From an uncultured Oscillospiraceae bacterium (GTDB taxonomy: Bacteria; Bacillota; Clostridia; Oscillospirales; Oscillospiraceae): 64,000 nt of DNA. Shown here one piece after another: positions 32,461 through 40,631 of this stretch (positions are counted from its first letter, which is position 1; every line of letters begins with the position of its first letter). Position numbers and translations under genes: made by a program. The notes beneath the pieces are model-generated. The model was not told where the DNA came from, ran no database searches, and saw only the letters and a list, made by a program, of their open reading frames with translations. Where the stretch lies: assembly GCA_910585155.1 (NCBI GenBank), contig CAJUEC010000003.1, forward strand, positions 61,138-125,137, read 5' to 3'.

Positions 32461-34989
32461 TTATCTGCCGGCGATGCCGGTGTTGTTGATGAGGCGGTCC
32501 AGCGCCTCGTCAATGGCCGTCATGAGGCGGCAGGCGGCGGAATAGGCCTTCTGGAACTGCATCATATTCATGGCTTCGTCGTTGAGGTCTACACCAGAGA
32601 CGCCTTCGCGGCTGCTGTCCAGCTCCACCTGCCTAATAGACGAGTTATTCAGGTCCAGGCCGATAATGCGCCGGTCGCTGCCCAGCGTGGTGCAGGTTTT
32701 GCTGAGCATGTCGTTGAAGGAACCGGTAAACAGCTTGTTGCCAACCGCATCGGGATCGATATCCTTGGGGTCATAGACCAGAGACTGATTGATCATGGTG
32801 AGCATGTGGCCAATGTTTTCACTCTGAGTGGTGTTGGGGATGGGCTTCCCGTCCTCGCCGAAGAGCTGGGTGTGGGTGGGGACGATGTGCACGTCGCCGG
32901 TGCTCCAGCTGTGGGACACGGAGATGTTGGCGGCGGTGATGTTGGTGGGGTCGTCGTTGTCGTTGCGGTTGCTGAACAGCACCCCGCTGCCCTCCGGCTT
33001 CATGGCATTGTTCTCCGCCAGCCACCGGTCCAGGTCCACCACCTGATTGCCCTTGTCGTCCAAAACATCATTTCCGGCGGCGTCCTTGAGGACATAGCCG
33101 TTGTTGATGAGGTTTTCCTTTTGGGACTGGGTCAGCCCGTTGGTTTTGCTGACGGGGGCGTCCTTGCCGTCCGTTCCGGCCAGCGTGAGTTCCTTTCCGT
33201 TCGGGTCGATATAGTTGCCGCTTTGGTTGACCATATAGCCCTGGTTAAGGGTGTTATACTGCTTGGCAAACTGTCGGGCCAGCAGGTCCAGGGACTTCTG
33301 GTAAAAGGGGATGCCCCGCTTGGTGGTGGCGTTTTCGTCCAGGGTCACATCATCCTGGGAGGAGAACTCGCCCTCCTCCGTCAGCAGCTCCCGGGTGGCC
33401 TGGAGCTTGCCGAACAGGTCGTTGTCGTCCAGGGTGACCTCGTGGGACCGCTTGGTTACGGTGGTGATCTGATACCACTGGCCGTCGGTAATGGTGAATG
33501 TAACGGTGGTAGTCTCGTCGCCGACGGTCACAGAGGGGATAGGAGTGGGCTCCACCTGCTCCTGACCGTCCACCTTCTGGGCCGGGCCAAAGCTGATCTG
33601 GCCGTCCACACCCGCGGCCGGCTGGAAGGTGGGGTCCGTGGGCCAGTTGGCCATGCCGCTGGTTCCCACAGCGCCGGCCTTCTTGGAGCGGTAGACGATG
33701 TCCGCGCCCCGGGCCAGGACGGTGTACTCCGCGTTGTTGGCCTTGGCGGCTTCGTTCAGCTTGGCGGCCACGATTTTGGCCAGAGCGGCGGGATTATTAT
33801 TGGCGTCGTCCGCGCTGATATCGGTGCCGATCTTGATGGTAATATCGGGATTGCCTACAATGATCTCGTCCTTGTCCTTCCACTGTCCGTTAGTGGTCAG
33901 GGTGTAGGAGACCTCCGCCCGGGTGGCCACCTGGCCGTCCTGGGCGGGGCCCCAGGTGGTGACGGAATCGGTCCACTCCCGGTTTTTCTCATCCAGCAGC
34001 TTGCCCAGCCGGACGGTATAGTTCCCGTTGTCCAGGGCCTCGGCCTCGGCCACGTCGTTGGTGCCGGTGCCGTCCGCCTTCAGATAGAGGCAGTCGGGGA
34101 AGTTCCCACCCTTTTTGCCAAAGTCCGGGTTGAGAGTGGGCAGGGTCTTGGGAATGGAAATCTGGGTGCCGTAGACGCCGTCGATGAGCACGGAGCTGTC
34201 CGTCTCCACTGCGGGGTCCGGATTGGCGTTGCCCAGGGAGATGGTCAGCTTTTCCACCTGCTTGCCCGCGCCGACGTCCTCCATGCTGTAGGTCACATTG
34301 ATATTCATATACTCAGCCAGAGCGTCAATCTGACGGTTGCGCTCGTCCCGCATCTCCAGGGCGTTGTCGCCGCTGAGCTCACACTCGCGGATGGACTTGT
34401 TCAGATCACGGATGTTGGTCAGAATCTCGTTGACGGCGTCCACCTGCTTGGAGAGGTCCTCCTCTGTGTTCAAACGGACGTCTTCCAGCTTGCCGGCGTA
34501 TTGGTTGAACAGGGCGGCCAGGGACTCAGCGGCGGTGCGGACCAGGCCGTCATTGCCGTTGCTGGGGTTTGCGGTCATGCTGCGCAGGGCCTCGCCGATC
34601 TTTTGCAGCTGGGCGTACAGCAGGCCGTCGCCGTAATTTTCGCCCTTGCCCACCTCGTCCAGAATGCTGGCTATGTCCTCCAGGCCCTTGAGCATGGTCT
34701 CGTTATAGCCCACATCCGAGGTGATGTTGCGGTAGCGAATGTCCAGATAGGGGTCTCGAATCTGGTTGATGCCCACCACCAGCGCGCCGTTGCCCACGTG
34801 GTTGTCCAGGTTGGAGCGGTACATATCATTGGCGCCGGTTTTTAGGCTCACCTGATCCAGCCGCTGACGGGTGTAGCCGGCGGTGTTGATGTTGGAAATG
34901 TTGTTGCCGGTCACCCGCAGTCCGTGCTGGGCGGCGTAAATGCCCAGGCGGGCGGTGGTAAAGGAATCGAATGTTCCAATGGTTCCCAT
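32461..34989 (-). CDS. flgK: Flagellar hook-associated protein FlgK, enlarged
   Basis: FlgK/HAP1 (842 residues) is the first hook-filament junction protein. The N-terminal FDSFTTARLGIYAAQHGLRV and NISNINTAGYTRQR patterns and the C-terminal EAMNMMQFQKAYSAACRLM pattern are typical. The length far exceeds the common 450-650 because of extra domains at about residues 220-560, including beta-rich modules with a Gly/Ala/Thr composition; this part would be exposed on the outside. AAGGAG is 8 bases upstream of the ATG. Confidence 0.93.
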   Translation of the reverse strand: MGTIGTFDSFTTARLGIYAAQHGLRVTGNNISNINTAGYTRQRLDQVSLKTGANDMYRSNLDNHVGNGALVVGINQIRDPYLDIRYRNITSDVGYNETMLKGLEDIASILDEVGKGENYGDGLLYAQLQKIGEALRSMTANPSNGNDGLVRTAAESLAALFNQYAGKLEDVRLNTEEDLSKQVDAVNEILTNIRDLNKSIRECELSGDNALEMRDERNRQIDALAEYMNINVTYSMEDVGAGKQVEKLTISLGNANPDPAVETDSSVLIDGVYGTQISIPKTLPTLNPDFGKKGGNFPDCLYLKADGTGTNDVAEAEALDNGNYTVRLGKLLDEKNREWTDSVTTWGPAQDGQVATRAEVSYTLTTNGQWKDKDEIIVGNPDITIKIGTDISADDANNNPAALAKIVAAKLNEAAKANNAEYTVLARGADIVYRSKKAGAVGTSGMANWPTDPTFQPAAGVDGQISFGPAQKVDGQEQVEPTPIPSVTVGDETTTVTFTITDGQWYQITTVTKRSHEVTLDDNDLFGKLQATRELLTEEGEFSSQDDVTLDENATTKRGIPFYQKSLDLLARQFAKQYNTLNQGYMVNQSGNYIDPNGKELTLAGTDGKDAPVSKTNGLTQSQKENLINNGYVLKDAAGNDVLDDKGNQVVDLDRWLAENNAMKPEGSGVLFSNRNDNDDPTNITAANISVSHSWSTGDVHIVPTHTQLFGEDGKPIPNTTQSENIGHMLTMINQSLVYDPKDIDPDAVGNKLFTGSFNDMLSKTCTTLGSDRRIIGLDLNNSSIRQVELDSSREGVSGVDLNDEAMNMMQFQKAYSAACRLMTAIDEALDRLINNTGIAGR

Positions 34990-35017
34990 AGCAAATACTC
35001 CTTATGCAGCCGCGCGG

Positions 35018-35494
35018 TCAGGCGCGAAAATCGGTTTTCATGTTTTTGGGGGGCTCCACCCCGGGAGGGGCGTATCCGGCGCCCGCCGCCGCAGGGTCTA
35101 CCCCGGCCGCGGCCACCACTTTTTCAATCTGATAGAGGTTGAGCTCCAGAATTTCTCGAGCTAAGTTGGCGCAGCTGCGATAGGTCTGGTAGCTCTGGCG
35201 CAGGTCGGACACAGTCTGGCTGGCGGCAGCCTCCAGCTCCGGAGGGCATTGCCTGGGCAGATCAGACAGAGGAACCCCGTCCAGCCCAAGCTGGGCGGAC
35301 AGCTTCAGCCGCCGCTGCTCCAGCCCCCGCAGGCTGAGGGTCATGGCCTGCTCCTGCTTGAGCTCCTCGTCCAGGGCTATGAGATCGTCCTGCCGGACCG
35401 CGGCGGCCTTGCGCTGATTCAGCTCAGCCAGCCGGCCCAGGGTGCCGCTGAGCTCCCGCAGGAGCCCCAGATAATCCTGAAAGGAGGCGCTCAT
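35018..35494 (-). CDS. flgN: Flagellar export chaperone FlgN
   Basis: FlgN-like helical protein (158 residues), predicted chaperone for FlgK and FlgL, which are coded directly downstream. The first 110 residues are long amphipathic helices (LNQRKAAAVRQDDLIALDEE); the last 30 are Pro/Gly/Ala-rich. It overlaps the flgM stop by 4 bases. Identification rests on size, helical content and this fixed flgM-flgN-flgK order. Confidence 0.85.
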   Translation of the reverse strand: MSASFQDYLGLLRELSGTLGRLAELNQRKAAAVRQDDLIALDEELKQEQAMTLSLRGLEQRRLKLSAQLGLDGVPLSDLPRQCPPELEAAASQTVSDLRQSYQTYRSCANLAREILELNLYQIEKVVAAAGVDPAAAGAGYAPPGVEPPKNMKTDFRA

Positions 35495-35802
35495 CTGCTG
35501 CCCTCCCCCAGAAACAGGATCCGGGCCGCCATAGCCATGGGGTCCGGCGCGTACTGCCGGTCAGACACCTGCTGGCGCAAAGTGGCGATATCGCCGGTGG
35601 TGGTGGCGGTGCGCACCTCCTGAGAGAGCCGGCTGACCAGACCGAGAAAGCGGCTGTCCTGCCGGGGCGCGGAGAGGGTGACGCTGTCATAATTGCTGTT
35701 GCTCAGGCTTACCTGAGCCCGACTGTCCCGCCCCGCCTTGGTTCGGTAGACCTTAGTGGGGGTGATCGGGGTAATTGCGCCGTAACCAGACGAGGTCAGC
35801 AC
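35491..35802 (-). CDS. flgM: Anti-sigma-28 factor FlgM
   Basis: FlgM (103 residues) binds FliA until the hook is finished and is then exported. The C-terminal half has the FlgM pattern (VSRLSQEVRTATTTGDIATLRQQVSD ... DPMAMAARIL). I prefer GTG 35802 because AAGGAA is 9-10 bases upstream of it; GTG 35811, three codons earlier, is nearly in contact with that site. It is first in the flgM-flgN-flgK-flgL operon, behind a possible sigma-28 promoter, giving the usual feedback loop. Confidence 0.85.
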   Translation of the reverse strand: MLTSSGYGAITPITPTKVYRTKAGRDSRAQVSLSNSNYDSVTLSAPRQDSRFLGLVSRLSQEVRTATTTGDIATLRQQVSDRQYAPDPMAMAARILFLGEGSR

Positions 35803-35853
35803 AGTACTCACTTCCTTTTAATATCCGATAGGTTTCCTTAATCTACAATAATT

Positions 35854-35880
35854 ATATCGGCAAGGTTGGCGGGAAGATAA
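35854..35880 (-). promoter_or_regulatory. Possible sigma-28 promoter for the flgM operon
   Basis: Minus strand reads TTAT (35877-35880), 15 bases, then GCCGATAT (35854-35861). The -10 matches the Bacillus sigma-D form fully; the -35 is poor (2 of 4). It lies about 50 bases upstream of flgM. Confidence 0.45.
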
Positions 35881-35911
35881 GAAAAAGAGGGAAATTTCTT
35901 TGGAGAAAGAG

Positions 35912-35951
35912 TTCCCGCCCAGAGGCCTTTCTAGGCGGCTCCGGGCGGGAA
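35912..35951. repeat. Imperfect GC-rich hairpin downstream of cheB
   Basis: Arms TTCCCGCCCAGAG and CTCCGGGCGGGAA pair at 12 of 13 positions around a short inner stem. It lacks a clear T-run on either strand, so it is at best a weak terminator for the cheA-cheB operon. Confidence 0.4.
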
Positions 35952-35999
35952 GACTTGACTTTCAAAACTTTTCCTATTCCATTTCCTGGGTACTCTGGG

Positions 36000-37067
36000 T
36001 CAGCCCAGGCCTTTCAGGTGCCGGAGCAGCACGTTGGCCACGTTCTCGCAGGAGGCCTGTATGCACACCGCGCCGATGTTCTGGGCCACGCCGGGCATAC
36101 CGTAAACCACCGAGGACTCCTTGTCCTGTCCAATGGTATAGGCGCCCTTTTTCCGCATTTCCAGCAGGCCGTGGGCGCCGTCCTGACCCATGCCGGTCAT
36201 GATGATGCCCACCATTTTGCAGGTGACCACCTCGGCCATGGAGTAGAACATGGCGTCCACCGAGGGGCGGTGGCCGCTGACCTTTTCGCCGGAGGTGCAG
36301 TTCACGGTGTACCGGGTGCCGATGCGGACCACCCGGCACTGGAGGTCGGCGGGGGCGATAAGGGCGAGGCCGCGGCGCAGCTCATTGCCGCTCTGGGCCT
36401 CCCGCACCTCCATGGCGCACAGGCGGTCCAGTCGCTCGGCGTACATCTTGGTGAAGCCGGGGGGCATATGCTGAACGATGACCATAGGGGGGATGTCGGC
36501 GGGGAGGCGCTTCATGACCTCCAAAGTGGCCTCCGTTCCGCCGGTGGAGGCGCCCAGGCCGATGATGACCCGGTCCAGGCCGGGGGCGGTCCCCAGCTTA
36601 GCGGCGGTGAGGGAGGTGGAGCTTATCGGACCCGCCGCGATAGGGGCGGAGGTGCGCACCCGCGCCGTGGCGGCCATGACCACCTTTTGGGCCAGCGCGG
36701 CCAGAAAGCTGGTTTCACTGGAGCTCTTCTCATCCGGCTTGCGTACGAAATCCACCGCGCCCACCGCCAGGGCGTCGAACACCTTCAGGTTCAGCGAGGA
36801 TACCAGAATTACCGGGATGGGGTGGGTGGGCAGATATTGCCTCAGAAAGTCGATGCCGCTTTGTCCCGGCATTTCCACGTCCATGGTGATGACGTCGGGC
36901 CGGTATTGGGGGATCTTGTTCCTGGCATCCAGGGTGTTGATGGCATAGCCAACCACCTCGATCCTGGGATGAGCGGACAGACCCCGGATAATCATGGTCC
37001 GGGCCACCATAGAGTCGTCCACCACCATGACGCGGATCTTTTTGGTTGCAGTTGCAGGAATTGCCAT
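36000..37067 (-). CDS. cheB: Chemotaxis methylesterase/deamidase CheB
   Basis: CheB (355 residues) removes methyl groups from receptors when phosphorylated by CheA. Receiver domain about 10-130 with phospho-acceptor D63 in ITMDVEMPGQSG; methylesterase domain about 165-350 with catalytic S174 (LGASTGGTEA), H200 (VQHMPPGF) and D296 (GMGQDGAHG). GGGAGG lies 10 bases upstream of the ATG. It is the last gene of cheA-cheW-cheR-cheB, 70 bases after cheR. Confidence 0.97.
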   Translation of the reverse strand: MAIPATATKKIRVMVVDDSMVARTMIIRGLSAHPRIEVVGYAINTLDARNKIPQYRPDVITMDVEMPGQSGIDFLRQYLPTHPIPVILVSSLNLKVFDALAVGAVDFVRKPDEKSSSETSFLAALAQKVVMAATARVRTSAPIAAGPISSTSLTAAKLGTAPGLDRVIIGLGASTGGTEATLEVMKRLPADIPPMVIVQHMPPGFTKMYAERLDRLCAMEVREAQSGNELRRGLALIAPADLQCRVVRIGTRYTVNCTSGEKVSGHRPSVDAMFYSMAEVVTCKMVGIIMTGMGQDGAHGLLEMRKKGAYTIGQDKESSVVYGMPGVAQNIGAVCIQASCENVANVLLRHLKGLG

Positions 37068-37137
37068 AAAACAGAGTTCCTCCCTTTTCGAATAAATACC
37101 GGGCCGATCACCGCAGGGGGATCGGCCCGGTGATGTT

Positions 37138-37974
37138 CTACTTTTGGAATGTGGACGGGGCCAGACGGCGGTAGGGCGCGTTGGCGCTGAGGTTTTCCGA
37201 TTTGCTGATCAGCAGGTAGCCGCCGGGGGCGGTGGCGTCGTAAAACCGGCGGACCAGCGCGTCCTTGGTGGGCTGGTCAAAGTAGATCATCACGTTTCGA
37301 CAGAAAATAACGTCGAATTTGCGGCGGAATTTAATGGGGTCCATGAGGTTGAAGGGCTGGAAGATCACGTTGTCCCGCACCTTAGGGGCCACCTGGTACT
37401 GGCCTCCGGACTGGGGAATGAAATACTTCTTTTTCCAGTCCGGGGGGATGGTGTCGGGCAGCTCGTACACACCCTTTTTGGCGGCGGTCATGGCCCGGTT
37501 GGAGATGTCGGTGGCCAGCAGGCGGGTGTCCCACTGGCTGGCCTGGGCCCCCAGGTAGTCGAAAAGGAACATGGTGATATTGTAGGGCTCCTCTCCGGTG
37601 GAGCAGCCCGCGCTCCAGATGGCCAGTGTCTTATCCCGCTGGTGGCGCTGGACGATGTCCGGGATAATTTTCTGGCAGAAAAGATCCAGATGCTCCTTTT
37701 CCCGCATGAAAAAGGTGTAATTCGTGGTGAGCTTATCCAGCAGCAGGGTGATCAGGTCGTTGTCCTTGGTCTGGAGAACGTGATTGACAAAATCGGTGAA
37801 GCTGGTGTAGCCCCGCTGCTTGAGGGGGGTGGACAGCCGCCCGGTGATGAGCTGCTTTTTCTGGGTCAGATCAATGCCATAGTTGGTCTGAATGAACTTC
37901 ACCAGACGGTTGAAGTCGTTGTCGGTGATGGTCAGGGCGGAGAAGGAGCCGCCCGCTCCACTTGTACTAATCAT
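37138..37974 (-). CDS. cheR: Chemoreceptor methyltransferase CheR
   Basis: CheR (278 residues) methylates receptor glutamates with S-adenosylmethionine. The N-terminal helical domain (about 10-80) precedes a Rossmann-type domain with the SAM-binding IWSAGCSTGEEPYNI and the FDVIFCRNVMIYFDQPTK pattern. Length is normal. It overlaps cheW by 8 bases. There is no TPR extension. Confidence 0.97.
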   Translation of the reverse strand: MISTSGAGGSFSALTITDNDFNRLVKFIQTNYGIDLTQKKQLITGRLSTPLKQRGYTSFTDFVNHVLQTKDNDLITLLLDKLTTNYTFFMREKEHLDLFCQKIIPDIVQRHQRDKTLAIWSAGCSTGEEPYNITMFLFDYLGAQASQWDTRLLATDISNRAMTAAKKGVYELPDTIPPDWKKKYFIPQSGGQYQVAPKVRDNVIFQPFNLMDPIKFRRKFDVIFCRNVMIYFDQPTKDALVRRFYDATAPGGYLLISKSENLSANAPYRRLAPSTFQK

Positions 37975-38446
37975 TGGGCATCAGCTGTTCACAGTCCAGC
38001 ACCATCATGGTGCCGGAGCCGTCAGGCAGGGAGCACATGCCGCTCACCAGCATCTGGGTGCTGTTGGAGGGGAGGGGGTGGATGTTGACCTTGGGTATGT
38101 CCAGCATCTGGTCCACGCCGTCCACCAGAATGCCCAGCTGCACGTCGCCCAGGTTGATGACCACCACCAGGTTGTCTCCGTCCTGAGAGGCCAGGCCCAG
38201 CCGGGCGCGGATGTCCAGAATGGGGATCATCTGGCCGCGCATATTGATGATGCCCCGGATGAAGTCGGGCACCATGGGCAGATAGGTGATGACCTGATTG
38301 TTCAGAATCTCCACCACGTCCTCGGCAATGACGCCCAGCTTCAGGTGACCGGCCATGAAGATCAGGTACTTTTGGGAGTCCACCGCGTCGTCCAGGTTCA
38401 GGGCCTCCATCTCATCCTCGCGGGCGAACAGGATTTCGTCGTTCAT
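37967..38446 (-). CDS. cheW: Chemotaxis coupling protein CheW
   Basis: CheW (159 residues from ATG 38446) bridges receptors and CheA. It shows the family pattern VVEILNNQVITYLPMVPDFI then GIINMRGQMIPILDIRARLG. An ATG six bases earlier (38452) is almost in contact with AAGGAGA, so the second ATG has better spacing, though both are possible. It lies 15 bases after cheA and overlaps cheR. Confidence 0.93.
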   Translation of the reverse strand: MNDEILFAREDEMEALNLDDAVDSQKYLIFMAGHLKLGVIAEDVVEILNNQVITYLPMVPDFIRGIINMRGQMIPILDIRARLGLASQDGDNLVVVINLGDVQLGILVDGVDQMLDIPKVNIHPLPSNSTQMLVSGMCSLPDGSGTMMVLDCEQLMPND

Positions 38447-38461
38447 ATTCATCTCTCCTTC

Positions 38462-40528
38462 TCACATGCCGCGGGCGGCGGTGTACAGGCTGGCCACGTC
38501 CAGGATGATGCTGATGCTGCCGTCGCTGCGCAGGGTGCAGCCGTTGATGCCGTACCGCTTCACATTGAAGCTGTTTACATAGGTGGGCAGCTGCTTGACC
38601 ACCACCTGCTGCTGGCCCAAGAGCTCATCCACAAACAGACAGTAGGAGTGGTCCCCCGCCTCCAGCCAGATGAGCACGCCGTCCTCAATATCGGAGCAGC
38701 CGTCCTGGAGCTGGTAGAGGTCCCGGGCCCGGACAATGGGCACGAAATTGCCCTGGCATTTGATGATCTCGCCGCTGCTGGAGTCGTGGATGACTTCGCC
38801 GGCGGCCACTTTCATGGTGGCCTGGATATTGTTGATGGGGATGGTGAAGATGGAATCGCCCACAGCGACCTCCATGCCGTCCATAATGGCCATGGTCAGG
38901 GGAATGCGGATGGTGGTGGTCATGCCGTGGCCCAGCTCGCTGGAGATGGACACGGTGCCGCCCAGCTCCTCCACGCCCCGCTTCACCACGTCCATGCCCA
39001 CGCCACGGCCGGAGAACTCGGTGACCTCGGTGTTGGTGGAAAAGCCGGGGGCCAGCAGGAAGCTGAGAATTTCCTTGTGGCTGTACTCCACGTCGGGAGA
39101 CGCGATGCCCTGGCGGATGGCCTTGTTGAGCACGGCCTCGTCGTTGACGCCCCGGCCGTCGTCGATGATCTCGATGATGACCTCGCTGCCGGTGTCCCGG
39201 GCGGAGAGGGTGATCTCGCCCACAGGGTCCTTGCCGGCGGAGATGCGCTCCTCCTGAGTCTCCTCGATGCCGTGGTCCATGGAGTTGCGGATCATGTGCA
39301 TGATGGGGTCGCCGATGGAGTCCACGATGGTCTTATCCACCTCGGTGTTCTCGCCGATGAGGGTGAGCTTGGCCGGGCGGTTGAGCTTCTTGGTCATATC
39401 CCGCACGATACGGGTCATTTTCTGGAACACGCTGGACACGGGGACCATGCGCAGGGACATGGACACGTCCTGGAGCTCGTCGGTGAGCTTGCGCAGCTGC
39501 CGGGCGGACTTGGAGAAGGCGTCCAGGTTCAGCCCCTTCAGGTCGGGGGAGGAGGTGACCATGGATTCGGTGATCACGATCTCGCCCACCACGGCGGAAA
39601 GTTGGTCCAGCTTGCTCAGGTTGACACTGATGAGGGTTTCCTTGGCGTGCTGCTGCTGAGCCGCAGGGGCGGGAGCGGCCTGCGCGGCGGGAGCGGGGGA
39701 GGCCTGCGCGGCGGGAGCGGGGGAGGGGGCGGCCGCGGCGGCGGGCTTCTCCTCCGGGGGCGGGCAGTCGAAGGTCTGGTAGTCCCGTACGGAGCCGGCG
39801 CTCTTCACCACGGAGATGGCGCTCTCCCGGTCCTGGGTGTTTTTGAACATCAGCAGGAAGCCCTGGTCGATGATGGCCTCCGAGGTGGAGGGGTCGGTCT
39901 CCACATTGGCGGGCTCAAAGCAGAAGTCCGCCTCGCTGCACACATCCCGCACAGCGGTGACCACCATAAAGGCCCGCAGGCTCTCCATGCCGCAGCCGTC
40001 CTCAAAGTTGACCCGCAGGGCGTGGGAGAAGGTGCCGTTTCCCGCAGGCGGGGCGGCCTTGGAGGAGCTGGCGGGCTGTCCGGCGGCCGGAGAAGCGGGG
40101 GCGGGCTCCGGCGGCTCCTCCCCCTTGATTTTTGCAATCAGGGTATTAATATTTGAAAGGAAGTTGTCGATATCCTGATTAAGAGGTTCGCCGGCCTCCA
40201 CCTTATCTACTTCGCCCCGGAAGAAGTCGATGGACTGGAACACCACGTCGAACAGCGCCGGGCGGTTTTCCTCTGAGACCACCGACATGGTGCCCTCCCG
40301 GATGATGAAGAACATATCCTCAATCCGATGGGCCACTGTGGCCAGGCTGTCAAATTCCATCATCGCCGAGGAGCCCTTGATGGTATGCATGATGCGGAAG
40401 ATTTCGTTTACATTCTCCTGAGAGAACGTATCCGCCTTTTCCGCCTCCAGGACGATGGTCTCCAGCTGCTCCAGCAGAGTGCCGGTCTCGTAGATGTACA
40501 TATCCAGGATTTCGTTTCCGCTGCCCAT
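38462..40528 (-). CDS. cheA: Chemotaxis histidine kinase CheA
   Basis: CheA (688 residues) has all five domains: P1 HPt with phospho-His48 in FRIMHTIKGSS; P2 CheY/CheB-binding domain (about 170-260); Ala/Pro-rich linker; P3 dimerisation helix pair (about 295-365); P4 ATPase with HMIRNSMDHGIE, IDDGRGVND and FSGRGVGMDVV; P5 CheW-like domain (about 550-685). ATG 40528 follows GAGGTGG by 8 bases; in-frame GTG codons at 40537 and 40540 lie inside that site. The operon has a near-consensus sigma-28 promoter upstream. Confidence 0.97.
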   Translation of the reverse strand: MGSGNEILDMYIYETGTLLEQLETIVLEAEKADTFSQENVNEIFRIMHTIKGSSAMMEFDSLATVAHRIEDMFFIIREGTMSVVSEENRPALFDVVFQSIDFFRGEVDKVEAGEPLNQDIDNFLSNINTLIAKIKGEEPPEPAPASPAAGQPASSSKAAPPAGNGTFSHALRVNFEDGCGMESLRAFMVVTAVRDVCSEADFCFEPANVETDPSTSEAIIDQGFLLMFKNTQDRESAISVVKSAGSVRDYQTFDCPPPEEKPAAAAAPSPAPAAQASPAPAAQAAPAPAAQQQHAKETLISVNLSKLDQLSAVVGEIVITESMVTSSPDLKGLNLDAFSKSARQLRKLTDELQDVSMSLRMVPVSSVFQKMTRIVRDMTKKLNRPAKLTLIGENTEVDKTIVDSIGDPIMHMIRNSMDHGIEETQEERISAGKDPVGEITLSARDTGSEVIIEIIDDGRGVNDEAVLNKAIRQGIASPDVEYSHKEILSFLLAPGFSTNTEVTEFSGRGVGMDVVKRGVEELGGTVSISSELGHGMTTTIRIPLTMAIMDGMEVAVGDSIFTIPINNIQATMKVAAGEVIHDSSSGEIIKCQGNFVPIVRARDLYQLQDGCSDIEDGVLIWLEAGDHSYCLFVDELLGQQQVVVKQLPTYVNSFNVKRYGINGCTLRSDGSISIILDVASLYTAARGM

Positions 40529-40567
40529 AAAAAGCACCACCTCAGTAAATATCTTTTATCTTTACTA

Positions 40568-40594
40568 TTATCGGCAGGGCACGGCAGAAAATTA
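40568..40594 (-). promoter_or_regulatory. Sigma-28 promoter for the cheA-cheW-cheR-cheB operon
   Basis: Minus strand reads TAAT (40591-40594), 15 bases, then a perfect GCCGATAA (40568-40575). This is the best late-flagellar promoter seen in the window. It sits about 40 bases upstream of the cheA start. Confidence 0.72.
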
Positions 40595-40631
40595 AGTAGG
40601 TTTTCTAAGTTTTATCTCAGGGGTGTGAAAA

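Noticed and set aside
30880..34845. Long plus-strand open frame opposite flgL and flgK
   Set aside because: Antisense shadow of two well-supported genes, no ribosome site or domain.
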